DNA of 64,000 bases from Streptomyces sp. NBC_01439 (lineage in GTDB: Bacteria; Actinomycetota; Actinomycetes; Streptomycetales; Streptomycetaceae), in the NCBI RefSeq assembly GCF_036227605.1, contig NZ_CP109487.1, forward strand, positions 5,619,001 to 5,683,000, in the 5' to 3' direction. A model generated the notes under the pieces. The model worked only from the letters and a program-made list of their open reading frames with translations, had not been told where the DNA came from and ran no database searches. How positions within the stretch are numbered: the stretch's first letter is position 1; every line of letters starts with the position of its first letter. Below are positions 1-6,240 of the stretch, piece by piece. A program made the position numbers and the translations under genes.

Positions 1-498
1 GCGATAGCTGCCCCTCAAGCATCCGCCCAGGCATCGCGAGCGATACAAGGCGATAGCGGCGACAGTGATCAAGGCGGATCGGACGAGTCCAACTCGGACC
101 AACGCAGCAGTGATCAACACAGCAGTGACCAACACAGCAGTGACCAACACAGCAGTGACCAACACAGCAGCGACCAACACAGCAGCGACCAACAGAGCAG
201 CGACCAACAGAGCAGTGATCAACAGAGCAGTGATCAACACAGCAACGACCAACACAGCAGTGATCAACAGCGCAGCAACCAACGCAGCACCCACAAGACG
301 CCCAGCAACGACACAAGAAACAGCAGAAACGACCAGTTCGATAGTGGCGATGTCAACGGTGTCTCACCGGAGACGATAGGTGGCGCCCTGAATGACCTCG
401 CGAAATGCCTCCCGAGGCCTCTGCCAGAGAACCCGTATTGCTGGAAGTACGTGGCAGGGGTAGGACTCCTGTGGATAATTCCCGGCAAGGTGGAATAA
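1..498 (+). CDS. 3' end of a repeat-containing protein of unknown function (5' part outside window)
   Basis: The frame starting at base 1 is open with no start codon and ends at TAA 496-498, so this is the C-terminal 165 residues of a gene that begins to the left. Residues 34-88 are eleven copies of a pentapeptide of the form (R/H/Q)-S-S-D-Q, followed by a polar Asn/Arg/Ser-rich stretch. The last 45 residues change character: a short amphipathic segment with Cys and Pro, then a hydrophobic run (WKYVAGVGLLWII) that could touch or cross a membrane just before the end. Codon use is less GC-rich than in the core genes further right, which fits transferred DNA. I recognise no family. The gene is convergent with the regulator cassette at 1387-3093, and the insertion sequence lies 19 bp past its stop. 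Confidence 0.6.
   Translation, partial: AIAAPQASAQASRAIQGDSGDSDQGGSDESNSDQRSSDQHSSDQHSSDQHSSDQHSSDQHSSDQQSSDQQSSDQQSSDQHSNDQHSSDQQRSNQRSTHKTPSNDTRNSRNDQFDSGDVNGVSPETIGGALNDLAKCLPRPLPENPYCWKYVAGVGLLWIIPGKVE
100..264 (+). repeat. 11 tandem copies of a 15-bp unit, in frame
   Basis: Eleven consecutive 15-bp units (consensus CAACACAGCAGTGAC with changes at a few positions) run without spacers from 100 to 264. Because the unit is a multiple of three it keeps the frame of the partial gene and encodes the pentapeptide array. Degenerate copies continue to about 290. Such arrays expand and contract by slippage, so the copy number may differ between strains. Confidence 0.9.
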
Positions 499-517
499 GC
501 GGGGGCTGCGCTTTCTA

Positions 518-1387
518 AGCGTTGTCCCGTAAGTACTGGTCACGGGTGAGATGATCTTGCTGTGTCTGGTGTGATCACGGCGTCGGAGCCGTCCTGGATA
601 GCCCCGTTCGCCGGGCTGAGCCCGCGGCAGTTCAGCAAGCTGATCACCGCGCTGCGGCGCGAGGGAGCCGACCCGGTCCGCAAGGGCCGACCCTGGAGCC
701 TGCCACTGGAGGACCGGGTCCTGCTGGTCGCCGCGTACTGGCGCACCAACCTCACCCTGCGCCAACTCGCCCCGCTGTTCGGGGTGTCGAAGTCCGCGGC
801 CGACCGGATCGTCGACCACCTCGGCCCGGCGCTCGCGCTCCAGCCCCGCAAGCGGTTCCGCAAGGACACCGTGCTGATCGTCGACGGCACCCTGGTCCCC
901 ACCCGGGACCACACCATCGCCGAGCAGTCGAAGAACTACCGGTACTCCACCAACCACCAGGTCGTCATCGACGCCGACACCCGGCTCGTCGTCGCGGTCG
1001 GCCGGCCACTGCCCGGCAACCGCAACGACTGCAAGGCATGGGAGCTGTCCGGAGCGAAAGACGCCGTCGGCAAGGCCACGGTGATCGCGGACGGCGGCTA
1101 CCGAGGCACCGGCCTGGTCATCCCCCACCGCCGCGAACCCGGCCAGAGCGAACTCCCGGGCTGGAAAGAGGAACACAACCGCTCGCACCGCAAGGTCCGA
1201 GCCCGCGTCGAGCACGCCTTCGCCCGCATGAAGACCTGGAAGATCCTCCGCGACTGCCGCCTGAAAGGCGACGGGGTCCATCACGCCATGCTCGGCATCG
1301 CTCGCCTCCACAACCTCACGCTCGCTGGTTGACCAGGAAACGACGCTGGTCAACCAGCATGCCGTAGATCATTTACGGGACAACGCT
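518..1387 (+). mobile_element. IS5-family insertion sequence, complete, 870 bp, TA target duplication
   Basis: The two ends are perfect 15-bp inverted repeats (AGCGTTGTCCCGTAA at 518-532 and its complement at 1373-1387). TA occurs directly outside each end (516-517 and 1388-1389), consistent with a 2-bp target duplication. The single transposase gene is intact, so the element could still be active. It sits between two convergent genes, and its right-hand TA lies in the stop codon of the 27-aa ORF at 1387-1470. Size, ends and a DDE_Tnp_4-type transposase fit the IS5 family; the subgroup (IS427-like) is my inference. Confidence 0.88.
562..1332 (+). CDS. IS5-family transposase (DDE_Tnp_4 type)
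   Basis: 256 residues, starting at GTG 562 inside the left inverted-repeat region and stopping 55 bp before the right end. An N-terminal helix-turn-helix (about residues 20-85, with the LRQLAPLFGVSKSAADR helix pair) precedes an RNase H-like nuclease domain. The likely catalytic triad is Asp108 (IVDGT), Asp177 (IADGGYRG) and Glu217 (RVEHAFARMK), in the order and spacing of the family. The enzyme cuts and rejoins the ends of its own element. The frame is intact with no shift or stop, and the length is normal for a one-ORF IS5 transposase, so it may be functional. Confidence 0.92.
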   Translation: MSGVITASEPSWIAPFAGLSPRQFSKLITALRREGADPVRKGRPWSLPLEDRVLLVAAYWRTNLTLRQLAPLFGVSKSAADRIVDHLGPALALQPRKRFRKDTVLIVDGTLVPTRDHTIAEQSKNYRYSTNHQVVIDADTRLVVAVGRPLPGNRNDCKAWELSGAKDAVGKATVIADGGYRGTGLVIPHRREPGQSELPGWKEEHNRSHRKVRARVEHAFARMKTWKILRDCRLKGDGVHHAMLGIARLHNLTLAG

Positions 1388-1470
1388 TAGGCTGCCTGGT
1401 GTTCAGCGAGTAGCGCGGAGACTTCCGGTACGTCTGCGTACTCCTGCAACCGGTTGAGAATAATGCGCAC
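1387..1470 (-). CDS. 27-aa ORF, third gene of the regulator operon, stop codon at the IS junction
   Basis: A GTG codon (1468-1470) lies 16 nt after the stop of the XRE gene and is preceded by a strong AGGAGG-type ribosome site 5 nt away. It opens a 27-residue frame beginning MRIILNRLQEYADVPEV and ending in EHQAA. The stop TAA is read across the right edge of the insertion sequence. Removing the element and one TA gives TAG at the same codon, so the insertion exchanged one stop for another and did not shorten the ORF. The peptide is amphipathic and has no recognised family. The ribosome site and operon position argue for translation; the small size keeps this uncertain. Confidence 0.45.
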   Translation of the reverse strand: MRIILNRLQEYADVPEVSALLAEHQAA

Positions 1471-1486
1471 GTGTTCCTCCTAGCCG

Positions 1487-2332
1487 TCAACCCAAGGCGT
1501 CAATTGCCGAAGTGATTAGGGTGCGGGCATGTGCTGCGTAAACGGCGACCTCTTTCAGATTCCCAAATGCCTTAAGGTACATGGCTACGTCACTCGGCCG
1601 CGTTTCCTTGATGGCTGCCGACAGGGTTTCCACGTGGATACGCTGACGGTCAAAGATGGTGAACGTTTCCAGCGGCCACGCTTGCCGGGGCGCCGTGAAC
1701 GGAATGATTCCCAGCGAGATTGAAGGAAGCGCCATCACGGACAGCAGATGACCTAGCTGAGCGGCCATCACTTCGGCGCTGCCAATCCGGTACCGCAAGA
1801 CCGATTCCTCAACCAACACGGCGAATCGGTGGTCACCTTCGCGGATGACGTGTGATCGGTCCATGCGTGCTTCCACAGCACCCGATACATCGTCTGGTGT
1901 CCCGCGAAACTCTGCAATGGAGGTCAGCAAGGCGGTTGCGTAACCAGGAGTTTGAAAGAAGCCGGGCATCACGTTGGAACAGTAGACATGGAACTGTCGC
2001 GTCTGTTCGTAGAGCGGTATGCCCGACTCCTGTAGCCGCCTGAGCCCTGTTCGCTGTAGCTGCTTCCACTGGACATACATTGAATCCGCTTGCCGGTTGG
2101 CGGCAATCAGGTCATCGGCTTGCCCTGACGCGCCGCACGCTGTGCACCATGCTCTTATATCCGCGTCGCTGGGCGGTGTCTTAGCGTGCTCAATTCGCGA
2201 TGACTTGGACTCGCTCCACCCGCACCGGACAGCCAACTCACGTCCCGTGATTCCTGCGTCAAGCCTCAGTTCCCGCAACCGGCTGGCTACGGCTTCCCTG
2301 GCTTCTTGGGCTTTGGACGAAGGGGATGACAT
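1487..2332 (-). CDS. XRE-family regulator with C-terminal DUF5753 domain
   Basis: 281 residues from the ATG at 2332; upstream in-frame codons exist but would overlap the preceding gene. A Cro/CI-type helix-turn-helix occupies about residues 14-70 (RLRELRLDAGITGRELA, then WSESKSSRIEHAKTPPS), followed by the roughly 180-residue DUF5753 domain usual in Streptomyces (YVQWKQLQRTGLRRLQ, FQTPGYATALL). Family members bind operators near their own promoters and often partner with small neighbouring proteins. The gene is 19 nt downstream of the DUF6879-type gene and 16 nt upstream of the 27-aa ORF, so the four minus-strand genes probably form one operon. The regulated process is unknown. Confidence 0.88.
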   Translation of the reverse strand: MSSPSSKAQEAREAVASRLRELRLDAGITGRELAVRCGWSESKSSRIEHAKTPPSDADIRAWCTACGASGQADDLIAANRQADSMYVQWKQLQRTGLRRLQESGIPLYEQTRQFHVYCSNVMPGFFQTPGYATALLTSIAEFRGTPDDVSGAVEARMDRSHVIREGDHRFAVLVEESVLRYRIGSAEVMAAQLGHLLSVMALPSISLGIIPFTAPRQAWPLETFTIFDRQRIHVETLSAAIKETRPSDVAMYLKAFGNLKEVAVYAAHARTLITSAIDALG

Positions 2333-2351
2333 AGGTTGGCTGTCCGGTTGC

Positions 2352-2867
2352 TTAGATCTTGTATTCGCTGTGCGGGGTGGCTCGCTGCCAGACGTCTTCG
2401 AATGCGCGGGCGCAGAGTTTGAGCGTTTCGGCGTCCGTGCTGAGTTCATCCGTGACGTGGCTGCCGTCCCCCGCGAAGTGGTGGACGCGGATTAGGCTTC
2501 CGTCGAACAGCCAGAAGTCATTGGCGGGCACCAGGAAGCCCGTTGCCTGACTACGGGGCAGCCAGCGCACATCTTCGCCAGCAATGACGTTGGCGTGCGT
2601 GGCGTAGTGCTCCCAGCGGATGTAATCGCTGACAGGCTCCGAGACCACACGGGCACGGCGGATGACCACGCCACGGGCTACGGAATCCGCAATGGTCTGG
2701 TGGAACGGGTGGAACCAGGATTCGCGGTTGTCCCAGTCAACGCGTTCCCCGCGCTGCCATGCTTCTAGCCGGGGGTTGGTGCCGTAGTCATCTCGCAGTT
2801 CCAAATGGACGGCGGATTCCCGGGTGTTGGCCAGCAGCTCACTGAACGGCGGAACGCTCGACGGCAT
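2352..2867 (-). CDS. DUF6879-family protein
   Basis: 171 residues. It shows the features I associate with DUF6879: an N-terminal segment with REWFHPF-like residues (here ESWFHPFHQTI), a basic VARGVVIRRARVVSEP block, DYIRWEHY, WLPR and a C-terminal NDFWLFDG motif. The biochemical role is not known. In Streptomyces such proteins are regularly encoded beside XRE/DUF5753 regulators, as here, so a role as partner or ligand sensor of the regulator is plausible but inferred. Its first 10 codons overlap the end of the 84-aa gene by 29 nt in another frame, which indicates translational coupling. Confidence 0.85.
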   Translation of the reverse strand: MPSSVPPFSELLANTRESAVHLELRDDYGTNPRLEAWQRGERVDWDNRESWFHPFHQTIADSVARGVVIRRARVVSEPVSDYIRWEHYATHANVIAGEDVRWLPRSQATGFLVPANDFWLFDGSLIRVHHFAGDGSHVTDELSTDAETLKLCARAFEDVWQRATPHSEYKI

Positions 2868-3093
2868 CGCACGCTTCCCTGATCATCGGCACCATGCGCG
2901 CCGGAATCCTGATGACTTCTTCGCTGTCCGGGATCGTTCCCTTGGCCGGGCTGCTCGCCTCACAGGCCGCGCGGAGTTCAGGGCTTCCCTTCCAACCCTG
3001 CAACACCAGTTCTCGCGCTTCTACATCGGCCCAGACGGTAGGGCAGTGTTCGAGGTCGGTGTTCGGGTCAATCCCGACGAACCGTAGCGCCAT
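2839..3093 (-). CDS. Small conserved protein, first gene of the XRE/DUF6879 cassette
   Basis: 84 residues from the ATG at 3093, which follows a GAGAGAGG purine-rich ribosome site. The sequence starts MALRFVGIDPNTDLEHCPTV, has a WADVEARELVLQGW strand-rich middle and ends in a helical IREACDAVERS. Proteins of this type are common in Streptomyces immediately before DUF6879 and XRE genes, but I know no function. The frame extends upstream to 3438, but that extension has no ribosome site and crosses the divergent gene at 3274, so I reject it. It is the promoter-proximal gene, facing the operator-like inverted repeat at 3123-3204. Confidence 0.75.
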   Translation of the reverse strand: MALRFVGIDPNTDLEHCPTVWADVEARELVLQGWKGSPELRAACEASSPAKGTIPDSEEVIRIPARMVPMIREACDAVERSAVQ

Positions 3094-3122
3094 GACAGCC
3101 TCTCTCTGTTGCGGTTTGCCTG

Positions 3123-3204
3123 AACTTGCATGGCCCATCCTCCAGTTGCGGCGCGGGCAGTCAAGACCGCCTGCAACGAATCGGCGTGCAAGCTCATGCA
3201 AGTT
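3123..3204. promoter_or_regulatory. Inverted repeat between divergent transcription units (candidate XRE operator)
   Basis: AACTTGCATG at 3123-3132 and its exact complement CATGCAAGTT at 3195-3204 flank a 62-bp spacer in the 180-bp gap between the divergent ATGs at 3093 and 3274. A further TGCAAG half-copy lies at 3187-3192, next to the right arm. The position suits autoregulation by the XRE protein of both units. That the XRE protein binds here is inference. Confidence 0.4.
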
Positions 3205-3273
3205 TGTGGAGTTCCGGAGGGGCCGACTTTTAGCGTCGTCATCACCACGACTGCACCGAGGGGACGGCGGGAC

Positions 3274-3489
3274 ATGGCGGCAACGACCGAGACCGACGCA
3301 AGACTTTGGGAGTACGAGACCTTTGCCCCGGCGGGCGAGACGTGCCCTTCCTGCCTCAAGCCGGTAAAGAGCCTGGACCGTTGCCGCCGGGGCGCCATCC
3401 CCCGCGCATCCGGGTCTGACGTAGTCGTCTATCGGCACATCGACTGCCAGGACCCCACGGGCGAGAAGCGCCGGAAGGCTCGGCGTTGA
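3274..3489 (+). CDS. Small Cys-motif protein, unknown function
   Basis: 71 residues from the ATG at 3274, chosen because GAGGGGAC stands 8 nt upstream; an in-frame ATG at 3130 would put the start inside the operator region. The protein contains CPSCLKPVKSLDRC and a later HIDC, a spacing that could hold one zinc ion, and ends in a very basic tail (GEKRRKARR). I do not recognise a named family. It is the first gene of a short plus-strand unit divergent from the XRE cassette, and its TGA overlaps the TTG start of the next gene. Confidence 0.6.
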   Translation: MAATTETDARLWEYETFAPAGETCPSCLKPVKSLDRCRRGAIPRASGSDVVVYRHIDCQDPTGEKRRKARR

Positions 3490-3719
3490 CCCGCGCCGTA
3501 CTCCGGTTCGTCTCTCACCGGATCAGCAGGGACCAGGGCGAGAAGGTCGCAGCGTCCGCAACGTGCCGCACAGAGGGCTGTGACTGGCTCACAGGGCCCG
3601 TGGAGGACCCTTCCGCTGTGGAGGTCGCCTGTATGGAGCACACGGGCCGTACGGGGCATCAGAGCTTTGCCCGGCGGTTTGAGGACGTGGCCCTTGTAGA
3701 GCGGATCGAGGGGACCTGA
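3486..3719 (+). CDS. Small hypothetical protein (DUF7848-like)
   Basis: 77 residues starting at TTG 3486, overlapping the previous stop as TTGA, so the two are likely co-translated. Visible features are RFVSHRIS near the N-terminus, a CRTEGCDW pair of cysteines, a later single Cys, and HTGRTGHQSFARRFEDVALV at the end. This Cys/His arrangement resembles small Streptomyces proteins grouped under DUF7848, often found on mobile elements with XRE regulators. The family assignment is tentative and no activity is known. Confidence 0.6.
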   Translation: MTRAVLRFVSHRISRDQGEKVAASATCRTEGCDWLTGPVEDPSAVEVACMEHTGRTGHQSFARRFEDVALVERIEGT

Positions 3720-4096
3720 CACACGCTTCCCGTCTCTCCCGTGACCGTGGCAGCGCGGGACGGTGGGGGCGGGGGACAACCCCGGTTGACTGGGCTACGC
3801 CGATGGCCCGGTCAGCCGGATTGCGGCACTCCCGATCGGACAGGCCCAGGGCAGGGACAGGCCGTGTCCCGTCTGAGTTGACGTGCTCAGGCTCTCGCCC
3901 CGATCCGCCCTCGTAGGCGGGGTGCCACTCCTCCCGGAAAGTGGTGAGGGTGTCGCTGCTAGCCCCGTCTGTGCGCTGTCCCCGTAGCGTGTGGGCGGGG
4001 CTTCGCTCTGTCCCCCAACTGGTGCTGTGGGTATGCGTAGTTGAAGCATCGTCTTCGCTGGTCGGGACCCCTGCGCTAAGGTGGTGCACCGTTGGT
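3720..4096. other. 377-bp stretch without a convincing gene, right edge of the accessory segment
   Basis: Open frames cross this stretch on the minus strand, but none has a ribosome site, family resemblance or typical Streptomyces third-position bias. The sequence ends abruptly where the ltrA reading frame loses similarity to the family (about 4096). No tRNA, integrase or recognisable attachment core is visible. Confidence 0.5.
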
Positions 4097-4297
4097 TCAC
4101 GCCCACCACACGCCGAAGAAGACGAAGAAGTAGCCGACCACCCCGGCACCGGGGTGGCCCTCCGCGAGCGAGTGCACCAGCCGGGCGCCGGCCTGGGCGA
4201 TGGCGACGACGAAGCAGAGGTCGAAGAACAGCTCCAGCGGGGTGGCCGCACGGTGGAGCTCGTCGGGGCTGCGAGCAGTCATGGGGGAGTAGGCCAT
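4097..4297 (-). pseudogene. ltrA-family membrane protein, truncated after 66 codons
   Basis: The frame from ATG 4297 encodes the N-terminus of a low-temperature-requirement A (LtrA) family protein: RAATPLELFFDLCFVVAIAQ followed by a second hydrophobic segment ending FFVFFGVWWA. Full-length members have about 350-400 residues and several more membrane helices. Here the frame stops at TGA directly after WWA, at the junction with the accessory segment, and nothing similar follows. I infer that an integration or deletion removed the rest; the missing 3' part may lie left of the window. Function is presumably lost. Confidence 0.75.
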
Positions 4298-4532
4298 ACC
4301 GGCCAGGAGACCAGAGTCGGGCACTTCCGGGAGGGCGGACGCGCGGCCCGCGCGGCCCGTGTGCCCCGGGCGGATGCCAGGTGCGGTCCGCGGCCCCGGA
4401 ACGGTCGCGGACGGCGGCGGGCGCCGTCACCGGACCCTCATCGACTTCCGTGCCACGTGCCCGGCGGTGTGCCGGTGGTCCCGCGCCCGCCTCGCAGCCG
4501 GGGCACCAGGCCGGACCCGGCCGGACCGGGCC

Positions 4533-4580
4533 GGGGGACGGGCCGGGGCAGCGGGCGGGGGACGGGCCGGGGCAGCGGGC
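4533..4580. repeat. Perfect 24-bp tandem duplication
   Basis: Two identical 24-bp GC-only units, 4533-4556 and 4557-4580, end 17 bp before the ATG of the 70-aa gene. They fall in the 300-bp gap between the divergent ltrA remnant and that gene. They probably arose by slippage; a regulatory role is not evident. Confidence 0.85.
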
Positions 4581-4597
4581 GGCCGTACCCTGGAGGC

Positions 4598-4810
4598 ATG
4601 AGCAGCGCCCCCGCCCCCGACCCGCAGGCCCCGCGTACCGCCCCCGCGGCCGACGCGCCGCGGCCGAAGCCCAGGCTGGTCTTCGACGACCCGCTGGACC
4701 AGCAGTCCTCGGACGACACCGACCGGGGCTGGGGCGAGCGGCCGCCCGCCGGCGGAAGCGCGGCCGACCTGGCCCGCTTCCTCGACGAGAAGCCCCCGCA
4801 CCACGTCTGA
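4598..4810 (+). CDS. Conserved Streptomyces small acidic protein
   Basis: 70 residues from ATG 4598 with GGAGG directly upstream. The N-terminal third is Pro/Ala-rich and low in complexity; the rest is conserved in character: LVFDDPLDQQSSDDTDRGWGERPP, then a short helix DLARFLDEKPPHHV. It is acidic and has no membrane segment. I know similar proteins beside mscL in other Streptomyces but no function. It is convergent with mscL, with 22 bp between the stop codons. Confidence 0.75.
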   Translation: MSSAPAPDPQAPRTAPAADAPRPKPRLVFDDPLDQQSSDDTDRGWGERPPAGGSAADLARFLDEKPPHHV

Positions 4811-4832
4811 CCGGCCGAGGCGGCCGGAGGGG

Positions 4833-5324
4833 TCAGAAACCGTTGCGCGGACCGGTGGGGGCCGTGCCACCACCGCGCTGCGCGACCAGAGCGTCGCGGA
4901 TCTCCTTCAGGAGCTCCAGCTCGGTGATCTCGACGACCTCGTGGGCGCCTTCCTTCGCCTTGCGCCGGGCCTCCTGCTTGGCGAGGTACTTCGACATCGG
5001 CAGCACCATCAGGAAGTACACGACCGCGGCGGTGATGACGAAGGTCAGCGTCGCGTTCAGCACCGTGCCCCAGAGGATCTCCACACCCGTCGGCTGGCCG
5101 TCCGGGCCGATGGCGCAAGGAGCCTTGAGGCAGGACTTGTAGCCTTCCAGGCTCTTGGTGCCGACCGCACCCACCACCGGGCTGATGATCCCCTTGACCA
5201 CCGAGTTCACGATGTTCGTGAACGCGGCGCCGATGACCACGGCCACCGCCAGGTCGACCACATTGCCGCGCATCAGGAAGGCCTTGAAGCCTGCCAGCAC
5301 GCTCTCCTTCTTCTTCTCGCTCAC
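4833..5324 (-). CDS. mscL: Large-conductance mechanosensitive channel MscL
   Basis: 163 residues from GTG 5324, chosen because AGAGG lies 7 nt upstream. The protein has the MscL layout: amphipathic N-terminus with the FLMRGNVVDLAVAVVIG first helix (pore-lining), a periplasmic loop with two cysteines enlarged as in other actinobacteria, a second helix (LTFVITAAVVYFLMV) and a charged cytoplasmic helix (ELELLKEIRDALVAQR). It forms a homopentameric pore in the cell membrane that opens on membrane tension and releases solutes during hypo-osmotic shock. Confidence 0.95.
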   Translation of the reverse strand: MSEKKKESVLAGFKAFLMRGNVVDLAVAVVIGAAFTNIVNSVVKGIISPVVGAVGTKSLEGYKSCLKAPCAIGPDGQPTGVEILWGTVLNATLTFVITAAVVYFLMVLPMSKYLAKQEARRKAKEGAHEVVEITELELLKEIRDALVAQRGGGTAPTGPRNGF

Positions 5325-5447
5325 GACTGAGCCTCTCTTCGCATCTGCCGAACACGGAGCCAACGGTTCCGAAAGCTACGGCAGTCCGGGCGCGGCGTGT
5401 CCAATGGGCCCCCACCTCGAGGTGAATTGACTGACCGCGTGTGCGAA

Positions 5448-6101
5448 TCAGCACAACGTCACCGCCAGTCGCGTCGTGGCTCCCGCGCCCACGAGATCCC
5501 GCGCCGTGTCCCGCGGAACGGACAGCACCACCAGCGCCCCACCGTCCCCAACACCCTTCTCGGGACCGGGGACTTCGGCGACCAGCGCCCCCGCGGCCAC
5601 CACCCGCGGCGGCCCGGTGCGCTCCGCCGCGACCACGTCCACCCGGTCCCCCGGCCGCAGCAGCCGCACCGTCGCCGCGTCAGCGATGCGCACGGGCGCC
5701 GACACCGTCCGCACCGCGGCGGGCGGCGCCGCACGCCCCGCGGCCCGCACCTCGGGCCGCGGGGCGCCCCGCGAGGCCTGTGCCTCCGTCCCGCCCACCG
5801 CCACGGCCGCCGCCACGACGGCCAGCGCGGCCGAGGCGGCCCGCCTCCGTCGTCGCACGGCCCGGCGCAGCCGGTGCCCGCTCCGCCCCACGCGGAGCGG
5901 CGGGAACGGAGGGACCGGGCGCGCGGGGGGACACGCGGAGGACGTCGCGCACGCGGCGGGAGCGGGAGCGGCGCGGGAAGCGGAGGAGGCGCAGGGGAGG
6001 GAAGGAGGGAGGGAGAGAGCCGAGGAAGGGGAGGAAGGGGAGGGAGGTGCGGGAGTGGAGGAGGCGGAGCAGACCGAAGGGGCCGCGGGAGTACGGGACA
6101 T
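5448..6101 (-). CDS. SAF-domain (CpaB/RcpC-like) exported protein
   Basis: 217 residues from ATG 6101; GTG 6113 is an alternative because neither has a clear ribosome site. An Ala/Pro/Ser-rich N-terminal 70 residues precede a basic stretch (RRAVRRRRRAA) and one hydrophobic helix (ASAALAVVAAAVAVGG), then an extracytoplasmic domain with the SAF-like pattern of Flp pilus assembly protein CpaB: VRIADAATVRLLRPGDRVDVVAAE followed by VPGPEKG and a final VLSVPRDTARDL. No other pilus gene is adjacent, so a role in pilus assembly is unproven. The lineage-typical reading is a conserved membrane-anchored SAF protein. Confidence 0.7.
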   Translation of the reverse strand: MSRTPAAPSVCSASSTPAPPSPSSPSSALSLPPSLPCASSASRAAPAPAACATSSACPPARPVPPFPPLRVGRSGHRLRRAVRRRRRAASAALAVVAAAVAVGGTEAQASRGAPRPEVRAAGRAAPPAAVRTVSAPVRIADAATVRLLRPGDRVDVVAAERTGPPRVVAAGALVAEVPGPEKGVGDGGALVVLSVPRDTARDLVGAGATTRLAVTLC

Positions 6102-6240
6102 GACGAACACCACCAGACCGAGTGAGTTGCTGTGCCCGGACCCGGCGCCCGGACACGTCTCACGATCCGGCCTCCCGGGGAATCCCGTCGGAGCCTGTGG
6201 ACGATCCCCAGCTTGTGGACAACCCCGTCACCCGCACGAG

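Noticed and set aside
100..264. CRISPR-like array
   Set aside because: Units are contiguous with no spacers and in frame, so this is a coding tandem repeat.
65..379. Plus-strand 104-aa frame with NTAVT repeats
   Set aside because: It is the out-of-frame reading of the 15-bp repeat. Frame 1 is longer, enters from outside the window and gives the more natural polar sequence followed by a folded end.
3795..4430. Minus-strand 211-aa frame through the accessory edge
   Set aside because: No ribosome site; its N-terminal half is the shadow of the ltrA remnant in a different frame and the rest has no coding bias.
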